A stretch of DNA of 7,850 nt, from assembly GCA_934456315.1 (NCBI GenBank), contig CAKSHG010000095.1:1-7850 (forward strand), written 5' to 3'. The notes beneath the pieces are model-generated. The model worked only from the letters and a program-made list of their open reading frames with translations, searched no databases and was not told the origin of the DNA. The translations under genes and the position numbers were made by a program. This document shows, in pieces, positions 1 through 7,850 of this stretch. Source of the DNA: an uncultured Oscillospiraceae bacterium. GTDB taxonomy: Bacteria; Bacillota; Clostridia; Oscillospirales; Ruminococcaceae. The first letter of the stretch is position 1. Each line of letters begins with the position of its first letter.

Positions 1-267
1 TCCACCCAGGAGAGCGGCTCAAAGTACGAAACCATCTACAAGCTCGGTATAAGCTCCGACTTCGTCCCGGACGAAAGCAAGAGCTGGACCAGCTGTGCGA
101 TAACCATCGACTACCTTGAAGAGGGCAGATGCGGGCTGACCGTATACCTCGACGGAGTAGATTCCACAAGCGGCGTCACCGATGAGAACCGGGATTCCGT
201 TCTTGAAATGACGATGATAAAGCTCGACGGCAGCTGGAAGCTTGCCGAGTTCGTCACAAGAGGCTGA
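1..267 (+). CDS. 3' end of an unidentified protein gene (5' truncated)
   Basis: Frame 1 is open from the window edge to a TGA at 265-267, giving the last 88 residues of a protein whose start lies outside the window. I do not recognise the family. The visible part is polar and acidic, with alternating beta-like segments, two cysteines, and an ending that contains KLDGSWKLAEF. That ending resembles the last strand of small secreted or lipoprotein-type domains of the NTF2-like or DUF4878 kind, but this is a weak resemblance only. No membrane segment is visible. The stop is one base before the atpZ-like ATG, and the atpZ ribosome binding site lies inside this gene's last codons, so the two are probably co-transcribed and perhaps translationally coupled. 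The codon pattern agrees with its neighbours. Confidence 0.75.
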   Translation, partial: STQESGSKYETIYKLGISSDFVPDESKSWTSCAITIDYLEEGRCGLTVYLDGVDSTSGVTDENRDSVLEMTMIKLDGSWKLAEFVTRG

Positions 268-268
268 T

Positions 269-568
269 ATGAGCAGAAAGAAAGGCGCTTTTTCCGCGTA
301 TGCGGTGGCAAGCCAGTTTGCGTTCGTGATACTTTCGCCGCTGCTGGTGTTCATCGTCGGCGGGCACTACGCCTGTGAATACTACGACCTCCCTGGCTGG
401 GTGATGGTCGTGTGCATAATTCTTGGGGTGCTGTTCATGATAGGCGGCGCGGTTTCCCACCTGATGAAGATGATACACATCTACGGCAGGGACGAGAAAA
501 AGCCCCCGCGATACAATACCGACCCCAGGGACAACGATTACTACGACGACTACAGCCACCACAAGTGA
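269..568 (+). CDS. atpZ: AtpZ/AtpI-family small membrane protein (ATP synthase gene 1 type)
   Basis: This 99-residue protein has two predicted membrane helices at about residues 10-32 and 43-65, the second rich in glycine (ILGVLFMIGGAVSHL). The size, hairpin topology and position as the first gene before atpI and atpB match the AtpZ/ATPase_gene1 family (PF09527). In alkaliphilic Bacillus, AtpZ with AtpI has been linked to divalent-cation uptake and ATP synthase function; the role here is inferred. ATG 269 is chosen over the longer in-frame ATG at 242 because AAGAGG at 258-263 sits 5 bases before it. The basic N-terminus (MSRKK) fits a cytoplasmic start. The tail after residue 73 is charged and rich in Asp, Tyr and His (NDYYDDYSHHK at the end), which I do not know as a family feature. 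Sequence identity within this family is low, so the assignment leans on context. Confidence 0.7.
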   Translation: MSRKKGAFSAYAVASQFAFVILSPLLVFIVGGHYACEYYDLPGWVMVVCIILGVLFMIGGAVSHLMKMIHIYGRDEKKPPRYNTDPRDNDYYDDYSHHK

Positions 569-576
569 GGTATATC

Positions 577-1020
577 ATGGCGAAAAAGAACGACATAACC
601 GTCAGCGAAATGCGCGCTCTTCTGCCGTGGTTCCTTGTGGTCAACGCAGTGTATTTCGCGCTGCTGCTGGTGCTGTTCTTTGCGGGAGGTTTCAACTACT
701 CGCTGCTGCTTGGCGGCGTGTGGGGGGATCTGGTATGCGTCGGCAACTTCTTCCTGATGGGGAAGTCCGCCGAAAAGTCGCTCCGCAGGGGAAACGGCAA
801 GTCCGCCCAGACATACATGAATACCATGTATTGTCTGCGGTATCTAGGAATGTTCCTCGCGATGACGGTCGCAGCATTCGTTCCGTTTATTGATCTTATC
901 TGCGCGGCGGTGCCGCTTTTTTTCCCGAAGATCATCATTACATTGAGAGGTCTGTGGGAGAACCGTACCAGGCGCAGTGATGATACCGGGCGCGGCAATG
1001 CAGCCCCGGATAAAAGGTAA
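577..1020 (+). CDS. atpI: AtpI-like ATP synthase subunit I
   Basis: This 147-residue protein has four hydrophobic segments at about residues 15-37, 40-61, 83-101 and 103-122, and a basic, hydrophilic C-terminus. It fits the ATP synthase I family (PF03899), including the positively charged loop after helix 2 (KSLRRGNGKS) and an LRY motif at the start of helix 3. Family members are not part of the final enzyme. AtpI has been described as helping c-ring assembly in Na+-type enzymes and as taking part in Mg2+ handling with AtpZ in Bacillus. The reading frame is open further upstream, but ATG 577 is preferred because GTGAGG at 565-570 lies 6 bases before it, and the longer form would overlap atpZ heavily. 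It begins 8 bases after the atpZ stop and ends 17 bases before atpB. Confidence 0.78.
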   Translation: MAKKNDITVSEMRALLPWFLVVNAVYFALLLVLFFAGGFNYSLLLGGVWGDLVCVGNFFLMGKSAEKSLRRGNGKSAQTYMNTMYCLRYLGMFLAMTVAAFVPFIDLICAAVPLFFPKIIITLRGLWENRTRRSDDTGRGNAAPDKR

Positions 1021-1037
1021 AGGAGGATTGATTAAAA

Positions 1038-1751
1038 ATGCCAGCAGCTTTGCTTTTGGCATCAGAGGGCGGGTTTACTGTCACCGGACCCCACGTCATA
1101 ACCAGCTTCGAGCTGTTCGGAATGACATGGAATCTCACTGAAACCGTGTTTATCCAATGGATCGTTATGCTTGTTCTGCTGGTGGTCATGCTGATCCTGA
1201 CCCACAAGCTGGAAGTGATCCCTAAGACAAAGCGTCAGGCGGCGGCTGAATGGATCGTGACTTTCGTCCGCAACATGGTGGATACCACCATGGGACCGAA
1301 GTACAAGGGCTACACCACCTACATCGGCGCACTTCTCTGCTTCCTGCTGCTGAACAACCTGATGAGCCTTTTCGGACTGAAGAACCCGACCTCGGATATC
1401 TCGGTTACCGGAGCTATCGCACTTATCACCTTTGTGCTGACGCAGATCAACCGTGCAAAGACCGGTAAGTTCAAGGGCTATTTCCACGCATTCATCGAGC
1501 CTATGCCGTTCATGCTGCCGTTCAACATCATCGGCGAGATCGCGAATCCGCTCTCACAGGCGCTCCGTATCTTCGGCAACATGGTCGCAGGCATGGTAAT
1601 CGGCGGTCTGATCTATTTCGCGCTGGGCAACTTCGCGATACTCATTCCGGCGATAACTTCGCTGTATTTCGACATTTTCTCGGCGGTTATCCAGGCGTAC
1701 ATCTTCACGACGCTGACGATGGCGTACATCTCCGGCGCAGAGTGCGAATGA
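1038..1751 (+). CDS. atpB: F1Fo ATP synthase subunit a (Fo ion channel)
   Basis: Subunit a forms the two half-channels that carry ions to and from the c-ring in the membrane. The 237-residue product has the usual length and several long membrane helices. The diagnostic stretch LSQALRIFGNMVAG at about residues 172-185 holds the essential stator arginine, R177, equivalent to E. coli R210. The later motif IQAYIFTTLTMAYI at about 218-231 is also typical of the family. An internal stretch FIEPMPFMLPFNIIGEIANP around 152-171 matches the conserved segment before the arginine helix. AGGAGG at 1021-1026 lies 11 bases before ATG 1038, slightly long, but no better in-frame start is nearby. About 73 bases separate its stop from atpE. 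Ion choice cannot be read from this subunit alone; see atpE. Confidence 0.96.
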   Translation: MPAALLLASEGGFTVTGPHVITSFELFGMTWNLTETVFIQWIVMLVLLVVMLILTHKLEVIPKTKRQAAAEWIVTFVRNMVDTTMGPKYKGYTTYIGALLCFLLLNNLMSLFGLKNPTSDISVTGAIALITFVLTQINRAKTGKFKGYFHAFIEPMPFMLPFNIIGEIANPLSQALRIFGNMVAGMVIGGLIYFALGNFAILIPAITSLYFDIFSAVIQAYIFTTLTMAYISGAECE

Positions 1752-1797
1752 TCCCGCACAAGCCCGCAAAACAAGGCTAAATTCCCATCTGGGATAG

Positions 1798-2115
<318 letters not shown>

Positions 2116-2116
2116 T

Positions 2117-2121
2117 AACAG
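2117..2121. repeat. Left copy of putative 5-bp target site duplication (AACAG)
   Basis: AACAG lies directly before the GG end of the palindromic element and is repeated exactly after its CC end at 2280-2284. It begins two bases after the atpE stop codon. A 5-bp match can occur by chance, so the support comes from its exact position at both ends of an inverted-repeat element. Confidence 0.5.
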
Positions 2122-2279
2122 GGAAGCTCTAAAAACCGGTTTGAAAAGGGAAAATGGGTAGAGTGCGCCGAATGCGATGAAAGCCGACGAAGTAAGGCTG
2201 TATGCCTTACGAGGAGGTTTGAAGAAGCAGTCGGTGTGCTATACACATTTTCACTCAAACAAGTTTTTTAGAGGTGACC
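2122..2279. mobile_element. Putative miniature inverted-repeat element (MITE-like) or structured RNA
   Basis: The 158-bp stretch folds back on itself almost end to end. Pairing segments are CTCTAAAAAC 2127-2136 with 2263-2273 (one extra T), GTTTGA 2139-2144 with 2255-2260, GAAAATG 2150-2156 with 2246-2252, GTA 2158-2160 with 2242-2244, and a 10-bp helix 2162-2171 with 2231-2240 that includes three G-U pairs. It continues with TGC 2173-2175/GCA 2227-2229 and a perfect apical hairpin GTAAGGC 2192-2198 / GCCTTAC 2204-2210 with loop TGTAT. The ends begin GG and finish CC and are flanked by AACAG direct repeats. There is no coding capacity. Excision leaves an atpE-atpF gap of about 35 bases, typical for this operon. 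The transposase family is not identifiable. A native regulatory RNA that tunes c-subunit level is the main alternative. Confidence 0.6.
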
Positions 2280-2284
2280 AACAG
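2280..2284. repeat. Right copy of putative 5-bp target site duplication (AACAG)
   Basis: This exact copy of the AACAG at 2117-2121 lies immediately after the right end of the element. Together the two copies suggest a transposition event that duplicated 5 bp of the ancestral atpE-atpF gap. Confidence 0.5.
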
Positions 2285-2313
2285 CAAATGCATAAAGGGA
2301 GGAGTTGAACAAA

Positions 2314-2847
2314 ATGCTGACACTTATCAGTGAAAGCGCAGCGCAGGTCAACCTGCCTCTTGTTACGATCGACCCCGGAACCATCGTGTTCACCCTGATC
2401 AATACGCTCATCATCTTTATCCTGTTCAGGATATTCCTGTTCAAGCCGGTCGGAAAGATCCTCGACAAGCGCAACGAAATGGCAGCGGCTGAGATAGCCG
2501 AGGCACAGCGCGCGAAGGAATCCGCCGCAAAGACCGAGCAGGAGTACCTCGAGAAGCTCGCGAAGGCTAAGGAGGAGGCTGCTGACATCATGAAGCAGGC
2601 GACCCTCCGCGCCCAGAAGCGCGAGGAGGAGATCGTGAACGAGGCTAATCAGAAAGCCGCAGAGATCAAGGCGAGAGCCGAGGAGAACATCGAGCGTGAC
2701 AAGCAGCGCGCAGTCAACGAGATAAAGGACGAGATATCCGATATCGTCATCATGGCTGCGTCTAAGGTCGTTGAGAAGGAAATTTCCGCAAAGGACAACG
2801 AGGCTATCATCGCGGATTTCTTACAGAACGTAGGAACAGCGAAGTAA
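2314..2847 (+). CDS. atpF: F1Fo ATP synthase subunit b (peripheral stalk)
   Basis: Subunit b dimerises into the stator stalk that links subunit a in the membrane to delta and alpha on the head. The 177-residue product has one membrane helix at about residues 22-43, then the conserved KPVGKILDKR junction, then a long charged Ala/Glu/Lys-rich coiled coil from about 52 to 150 and a short C-terminal domain. This is standard architecture and length. An in-frame TTG at 2305 would add three residues, but it is only a base or two from the GGGAGGAG ribosome binding site, so ATG 2314 (about 9-11 bases after it) is preferred. The native ribosome binding site lies downstream of the inserted element and is intact, so translation should not be broken by it. 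atpH follows after 24 bases. Confidence 0.94.
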   Translation: MLTLISESAAQVNLPLVTIDPGTIVFTLINTLIIFILFRIFLFKPVGKILDKRNEMAAAEIAEAQRAKESAAKTEQEYLEKLAKAKEEAADIMKQATLRAQKREEEIVNEANQKAAEIKARAEENIERDKQRAVNEIKDEISDIVIMAASKVVEKEISAKDNEAIIADFLQNVGTAK

Positions 2848-2871
2848 TCTCGCCGGGAAAGGAATTTTTGT

Positions 2872-3414
2872 ATGAACGACAAGGCTGAAAAGGTTTACGC
2901 TGAGGCGTTTTTCGAGCTTTGCCTGGAAGAGGGAAAGCCGGAGGAAGTCCTCGGCGAGCTCAGCGCGCTGGACGGGATATTCCGGGAGGAACCGGATTTC
3001 GTCAAGCTGCTGGGAACGCCCACGGTGCCTATGGACGAAAAGCTCGGCATGATAAAGGATATCATTGCCGACGGAGTTTCCGAGTACACCGGGAACCTGC
3101 TGTGCGTATTGACAGAGCGCGGCAGAATGGGCTGCTTCAGCGGTATCGTGAAGAATTTCCGCGCGCTTTATAACGAGCATTTCAGAATAGCTGAGATCAC
3201 AGTCACGGCGAGCGCTCCGCTGTCGGAGTCCGTGCGTGAAAAGATAACCGCGAAGATGTCCGAGGTGACCGGAAAGACCGTTTCCATAAAGGAGAAGGTC
3301 GACCCGTCCATCATCGGCGGCGTCGTTATCGACTACGGCAGCACCCGCTACGACGGCAGCGTCCGCACAAGGCTCAACGAGCTAAAGAAGGAGCTCGGCG
3401 GCGTTATCGCGTGA
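2872..3414 (+). CDS. atpH: F1Fo ATP synthase subunit delta (OSCP)
   Basis: Delta sits on top of the alpha3beta3 head and ties it to the b stalk. The 180-residue length is normal. The N-terminal helical domain begins KAEKVYAEAFFELCLEEGK, matching the usual Y-A-x-A-L/F-F-x-L pattern. The C-terminal domain has the family signature IIGGVVIDYGSTRYDGSV at about residues 145-162, followed by RLNELKKEL. AAAGGA at 2858-2863 lies 8 bases before ATG 2872. It stands between b and alpha as expected. The family is weakly conserved, but context and the C-terminal signature make the call safe. Confidence 0.95.
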   Translation: MNDKAEKVYAEAFFELCLEEGKPEEVLGELSALDGIFREEPDFVKLLGTPTVPMDEKLGMIKDIIADGVSEYTGNLLCVLTERGRMGCFSGIVKNFRALYNEHFRIAEITVTASAPLSESVREKITAKMSEVTGKTVSIKEKVDPSIIGGVVIDYGSTRYDGSVRTRLNELKKELGGVIA

Positions 3415-3440
3415 CCTGACGCAGGCGCAAAATAAACAAG

Positions 3441-3446
3441 AAAGGG
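3441..3446 (+). promoter_or_regulatory. Ribosome binding site that fixes the atpA start
   Basis: AAAGGG lies 9 bases before ATG 3456. The in-frame ATG at 3447 touches this site and cannot use it, so the protein begins MDLRPDEI, as is usual for alpha subunits, rather than with three extra residues. Confidence 0.75.
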
Positions 3447-3455
3447 ATGTATTTA

Positions 3456-4964
3456 ATGGATTTACGCCCCGATGAAATAACGGGTCTTATCAAGTCCCGC
3501 ATCAAGAATTACAACGCGAAGATCCAGCTCGGCGATGTCGGCACGGTCGTTACCGTCGGCGACGGTATCGTGCGTATACACGGCCTCGAGAAGTGCATGC
3601 TCAACGAGCTGCTCGAATTCGAGAACGGCGTACAGTGCATGGCAATGAACCTCGAGCAGGATTTCGTAGGCGCGGTAATGCTTGGTTCTGACGAGGAGAT
3701 CAAGGAAGGCTCCACAGTCAAGAGAACAGGCTCCATCGTGTCCGTTCCGGTCGGCGAGGAGCTGCTGGGACGCGTTGTCAACTCTCTGGGACAGCCCATC
3801 GACGGCAAGGGCGCTATTCTCGCAAAGGAAACACGCCCCATCGAAAAGATCGCGTCTGGTATCATCACCAGAAAGCCTGTTACCGTGCCTCTCCAGACCG
3901 GTATCAAGGCGATAGACAGCATGATCCCGATAGGCAGAGGTCAGCGTGAGCTCATCATCGGCGACCGCCAGACCGGTAAGACCGCCATCGCTATCGACAC
4001 CATAATCAACCAGAAGGGCAAGGACGTTATCTGTATCTATGTAGCCATAGGTCAGAAGAACTCCACTGTTGCTGGCGTTGTTGAGCAGCTCCGCGCAGGC
4101 GGCGCGCTGGATTACTCCATCGTCGTTTCCGCTACCGCTTCCGAGCTGGCACCGCTTCAGTACATCGCGCCCTATTCCGGCTGCACCATGGGCGAGTACT
4201 TCATGGAGAAGGGCAAGGACGTCCTCGTTGTATATGACGACCTCTCAAAGCACGCTGTAGCTTACCGTACCCTCTCCCTGCTGCTCAAAAGACCGCCAGG
4301 ACGTGAGGCTTACCCCGGCGATGTATTCTATCTGCATTCAAGACTTCTCGAGCGTGCAGCAAGACTCAACGAGAATTACGGAGGCGGTTCTCTTACCGCG
4401 CTTCCTATCATCGAAACACAGGCAGGCGACGTTTCCGCGTATATTCCGACCAACGTTATTTCCATCACCGACGGTCAGATTTACCTCGAGAGCGAACTGT
4501 TCAACGCCGGTGTGCGTCCCGCAGTAAACCCGGGTATCTCCGTATCCCGAGTTGGTGGTAACGCGCAGATAAAGGCGATGAAGAAGGTCGCAGGTACCCT
4601 GAAGCTGGATTACTCCCAGTACAGAGAGCTGCAGAGCTTCGCACAGTTTGGTTCCGACCTGGATAAGGATACCAAGGATCGTCTGGCAAAGGGCGAGCGT
4701 ATCGTTGAGGTACTGAAGCAGGATCAGAATTCCCCGCTTGAGGTAGAGGAGCAGGTAGTCATCATCTACGCTGTTATCAACAACTTTCTCAAGGATATCG
4801 CAGTAGAGAAGATCAAGCAGTATCAGGCTGATCTGCTGGATCACATCAAGTCCACCTGCCCGGATATCCTCACCAGCATAAAGACCGAAAAGGTAATGAA
4901 GCCCGAGATCGAAGAGCAGCTCAAGAAGGTCCTCGCGGACTTCGCAAAGAGCTACGCGGCTTAA
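3456..4964 (+). CDS. atpA: F1Fo ATP synthase subunit alpha
   Basis: Alpha alternates with beta in the catalytic head and binds nucleotide at non-catalytic sites. The 502-residue product has the usual length. It has an N-terminal beta-barrel (about 25-95), Walker A GDRQTGKT at 169-176, Walker B region [11 protein letters not shown] at 255-265, the [20 protein letters not shown] signature at 281-300, and ISVSRVGG at 361-368. R365 in the last motif corresponds to the arginine finger that reaches the beta catalytic site (E. coli R376). The C-terminal helical domain is complete. Codon use favours GGT, CGT and GCT more than the first genes of the operon, as expected for high expression. The start is set by the AAAGGG at 3441-3446. 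It is followed by a short membrane peptide gene rather than directly by atpG. Confidence 0.98.
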   Translation: MDLRPDEITGLIKSRIKNYNAKIQLGDVGTVVTVGDGIVRIHGLEKCMLNELLEFENGVQCMAMNLEQDFVGAVMLGSDEEIKEGSTVKRTGSIVSVPVGEELLGRVVNSLGQPIDGKGAILAKETRPIEKIASGIITRKPVTVPLQTGIKAIDSMIPIGRGQRELIIGDRQTGKTAIAIDTIINQKGKDVICIYVAIGQKNSTVAGVVEQLRAGGALDYSIVVSATASELAPLQYIAPYSGCTMGEYFMEKGKDVLVVYDDLSKHAVAYRTLSLLLKRPPGREAYPGDVFYLHSRLLERAARLNENYGGGSLTALPIIETQAGDVSAYIPTNVISITDGQIYLESELFNAGVRPAVNPGISVSRVGGNAQIKAMKKVAGTLKLDYSQYRELQSFAQFGSDLDKDTKDRLAKGERIVEVLKQDQNSPLEVEEQVVIIYAVINNFLKDIAVEKIKQYQADLLDHIKSTCPDILTSIKTEKVMKPEIEEQLKKVLADFAKSYAA

Positions 4965-4982
4965 CTGCGAAAGGAGCATTTT

Positions 4983-5111
4983 ATGAAGCAGGCTGCTTTT
5001 GTATTAGGCGTTATCGCCACTGTACTGTCCACCATCGCCGTCCTCGGCGTTTCCTGGCTGTACATCGAAAAGAAGGTAAGATACATCACAACTGACGACA
5101 ACGTTCAGTGA
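4983..5111 (+). CDS. 42-residue single-span membrane microprotein between atpA and atpG
   Basis: A short reading frame of 42 codons plus stop lies in the gap between atpA and atpG. AAGGAG at 4971-4976 is 6 bases before its ATG, as good a ribosome binding site as any in the operon. The product has a short basic start (MKQ), one hydrophobic helix at about residues 4-28 (AAFVLGVIATVLSTIAVLGV, then SWLYI), a basic EKKVRY junction and a polar, acidic tail (ITTDDNVQ). No standard F-type ATP synthase subunit is encoded at this place, and I do not recognise the sequence. The spacing, ribosome binding site and membrane-protein composition argue that it is a real gene co-transcribed with the synthase. 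A role as an accessory or regulatory peptide of Fo is inference only. Its 3' end overlaps a hairpin at 5076-5119. Confidence 0.75.
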   Translation: MKQAAFVLGVIATVLSTIAVLGVSWLYIEKKVRYITTDDNVQ

Positions 5112-5119
5112 TATCTTAC
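5076..5119 (+). promoter_or_regulatory. RNA hairpin spanning the microprotein stop codon
   Basis: GTAAGATA at 5076-5083 pairs with TATCTTAC at 5112-5119. After a bulged CA, TCAC at 5086-5089 pairs with GTGA at 5108-5111. That makes a 12-bp stem with an 18-base loop, inside which CTGACG 5092-5097 can pair with CGTTCAG 5102-5108 as a competing inner helix. No T-run follows, so this is not an intrinsic terminator. It may affect mRNA processing or ribosome traffic between the microprotein gene and atpG. The structure is read by eye. Confidence 0.45.
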
Positions 5120-5135
5120 GCCGCAATGATTTTCC

Positions 5136-5144
5136 GGGGGTGAT
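5136..5144 (+). promoter_or_regulatory. Extended ribosome binding site of atpG, placed for an upstream start
   Basis: GGGGGTGAT matches the extended Shine-Dalgarno consensus GGAGGTGAT at all but one base. Its G-run ends 7 bases before the in-frame ATA at 5148 but 22 bases before the ATG at 5163. The only other purine patch, AGGA at 5156-5159, is just 3 bases from that ATG. The site therefore points to a start at or near 5148. Confidence 0.6.
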
Positions 5145-5162
5145 ATTATAGCATCAGGAAAT

Positions 5163-5999
5163 ATGAAGGACATCAAGCGGCGCATAAAGTCCGTAGGCTC
5201 TACCCGCCAGATAACAAAGGCGATGGAGCTGGTGTCCTCAAGTAAGCTCCGCAAGGCAAAACAGCGCGCGGAGCAGGCTCGTCCCTACTTCAACGAGCTG
5301 TATAAATCCATGTGCGAAATTGCCTCGGCTAATACGGATTTCTCCACAGTTTTCACGCAGAAGCGTGAGATAAAGCACCGTCTGTTCATCGTTGTGGCAG
5401 GCGACAGAGGGCTTGCGGGAGGATATAACTCCAACGTGCTCAAGCTCGCCGCCGCAGCGCACGCGGACGACGCGGAGAAACCCAAGATAATCGCGATCGG
5501 CAAGAAGTCCATCGAGTATTTTTCCAAGCGCGACTACGACATCGTTGGAAGCTACCCGAACATCGCCGAGAACATCAAGCCCGCACAGGCGCAGGATATC
5601 GCCGATACGGCGATAGAGATGTTCCGCCGCGGCGAGGTGGACGATGTGCAGATATTCTTCACAATGTTCGTTTCCCAGCTTGCGCAGGAGCCGCAGCAGC
5701 TTGCTGTGCTTCCGATGAAAACGCAGAAGCTGGAGGGCTACGGCGCGATGAATTACGATCCGTCCCCCGAGGCGGTGTTCGACAGGATCGTGCCGAAATT
5801 CACTGCGAGCCTTGTGCAGTGCGCTGTCGTAGAGGCGTATGCCTCCGAACAGGGCGCGCGCAGGACCGCGATGGAGTCCGCAACGGACAATGCCGACGCA
5901 ATGACCGAGAGCCTGTCCCTGCTCTATAACAGAGCGCGTCAGGCAAGCATCACGCAGGAGATCACCGAGATCGTATCCGGCGCAAACGCACTTGATTAA
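5163..5999 (+). CDS. atpG: F1Fo ATP synthase subunit gamma (central stalk)
   Basis: Gamma is the rotating shaft that couples the c-ring to catalysis in beta. From the first ATG it has 278 residues. The N-terminal coiled coil has DIKRRIKSVGSTRQITKAMELV near residues 3-24. The C-terminal helix carries ARRTAMESATDNADAM and LLYNRARQASITQEITEIVSGANAL, the strongest family signatures. A Rossmann-like middle domain includes VVAGDRGLAGGYNSN. Homologues I recall often begin M-A-x-G-N-M-K-D-I. Here the five codons before the ATG read ATA GCA TCA GGA AAT (I-A-S-G-N), so the true start may be ATA 5148, giving 283 residues; the ribosome binding site at 5136-5144 fits that better. An in-frame TGA at 5127-5129 limits how far upstream the start can be. 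I list the ATG as the conservative start. Confidence 0.95.
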   Translation: MKDIKRRIKSVGSTRQITKAMELVSSSKLRKAKQRAEQARPYFNELYKSMCEIASANTDFSTVFTQKREIKHRLFIVVAGDRGLAGGYNSNVLKLAAAAHADDAEKPKIIAIGKKSIEYFSKRDYDIVGSYPNIAENIKPAQAQDIADTAIEMFRRGEVDDVQIFFTMFVSQLAQEPQQLAVLPMKTQKLEGYGAMNYDPSPEAVFDRIVPKFTASLVQCAVVEAYASEQGARRTAMESATDNADAMTESLSLLYNRARQASITQEITEIVSGANALD

Positions 6000-7463
<1,464 letters not shown>

Positions 7464-7476
7464 TCGGAGGTAATAT

Positions 7477-7850
7477 ATGACGCCGTTCAGATTAGAGATA
7501 ATCACGCCCGAAAAGACGTTTTTCGACGGTGAAACGGAGCAGATAATCGCCCGCACCACTGTCGGAGATGTTGGTATCCTGAATGGGCACGAGCCCTATT
7601 GCGCAGCACTGGGCATAGGGCAGATGCGGGTGATGATCGACGGGAAATTCCGCCGTGCGGCTACTTCCGGCGGTATCATAAAGGTATCGAAGGAAAAGAC
7701 CGTTATCCTGGTTCAGTCCTGCGAATGGGCTGAGGATATCGATGTGAACCGTGCCGAGCACGCAAAGCAGGTCGCAGAGGAGCGTATGAAAGCTGCGGCA
7801 GGCGATAACGAGTTCCGCCTTGCAGAGGCTAAGCTCAAGCGTGCGCTCAA
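7477..7850 (+). CDS. atpC: F1Fo ATP synthase subunit epsilon (3' truncated by window end)
   Basis: The frame runs from ATG 7477 off the end of the window, giving 124 complete codons of a family usually about 130-140 residues long, so only a few residues are missing. Epsilon binds gamma and the c-ring and restrains ATP hydrolysis. The N-terminal beta-sandwich is clear: FRLEIITPEKTFFDGE at 4-19, then VGDVGILNGHEPYCAAL at 29-45, matching the usual G-x-x-G-I-L-x-x-H motif. Residues from about 90 onward form the helical hairpin, rich in Ala, Glu, Lys and Arg. CGGAGG at 7465-7470 lies 6 bases before the ATG, and the gene starts 13 bases after the atpD stop. The C-terminal helices appear complete as far as visible. 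Confidence 0.95.
   Translation, partial: MTPFRLEIITPEKTFFDGETEQIIARTTVGDVGILNGHEPYCAALGIGQMRVMIDGKFRRAATSGGIIKVSKEKTVILVQSCEWAEDIDVNRAEHAKQVAEERMKAAAGDNEFRLAEAKLKRAL

Noticed and set aside
2154..2276. Group II intron or self-splicing element, suggested by GTGCG near 2163
   Set aside because: The segment is far too short and has no domain V-like hairpin or reverse transcriptase. The GTGCG is part of a helix arm of the palindromic element.
2255..2279. Intrinsic terminator at the T-run 2264-2269
   Set aside because: The T-run is not preceded by a GC-rich hairpin; it is itself the right arm of the terminal inverted repeat. Essential atp genes lie downstream without another visible promoter.
3415..3425. 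Small inverted repeat CCTG-ACG-CAGG after atpH
   Set aside because: Four base pairs around a 3-base loop are expected by chance and lack a T-run or any other regulatory mark.
4338..4979. A 213-codon minus-strand open frame opposite the 3' half of atpA
   Set aside because: It is fully antisense to conserved alpha coding sequence, with no credible ribosome binding context and no domain, so it is a codon-bias shadow.

Overview
This window is almost entirely one F1Fo ATP synthase (atp) operon, with every gene on the + strand. The order is: 3' end of an unidentified gene, atpZ-like, atpI-like, atpB (a), atpE (c), atpF (b), atpH (delta), atpA (alpha), a 42-codon membrane microprotein gene, atpG (gamma), atpD (beta) and atpC (epsilon, cut by the window end). 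The moderately GC-rich sequence, strong GGAGG-type ribosome binding sites, short gene gaps and protein style suggest an anaerobic Clostridia member, probably of the Ruminococcus/Oscillospiraceae type. That placement is inference from recalled family features, not from a search.

Layout. Positions 1-1020 hold the tail of an unknown gene and two small membrane proteins that usually precede the structural atp genes. Positions 1038-2115 encode the Fo ion channel (a) and the rotor ring (c). Positions 2116-2313 are a non-coding gap that looks like an inserted miniature palindromic element. Its imperfect inverted ends are flanked by a 5-bp direct repeat, and removing it restores a normal short operon gap. 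Positions 2314-4964 encode the stator (b, delta) and the alpha subunit. Positions 4965-5162 hold a previously unlisted short gene for a single-span membrane peptide, then a hairpin and the atpG leader. Positions 5163-7850 encode gamma, beta and most of epsilon.

How the genes work together. Subunits a and c pass ions across the membrane and turn the c-ring with gamma/epsilon. Subunits b and delta hold the alpha3beta3 head still, and ATP is made or hydrolysed on beta. Subunit c carries two carboxylates at the ion site (E35 and E68) plus the T-T-x-x-Y signature. This matches the two-carboxylate Na+-binding motif described for Fusobacterium nucleatum, so the enzyme is probably Na+-coupled.

The points most worth a second look are the insertion element between atpE and atpF, the microprotein gene between atpA and atpG, the two-carboxylate c-ring, and an atpG start region where the strong ribosome binding site is placed for a non-canonical ATA codon rather than for the nearest ATG.
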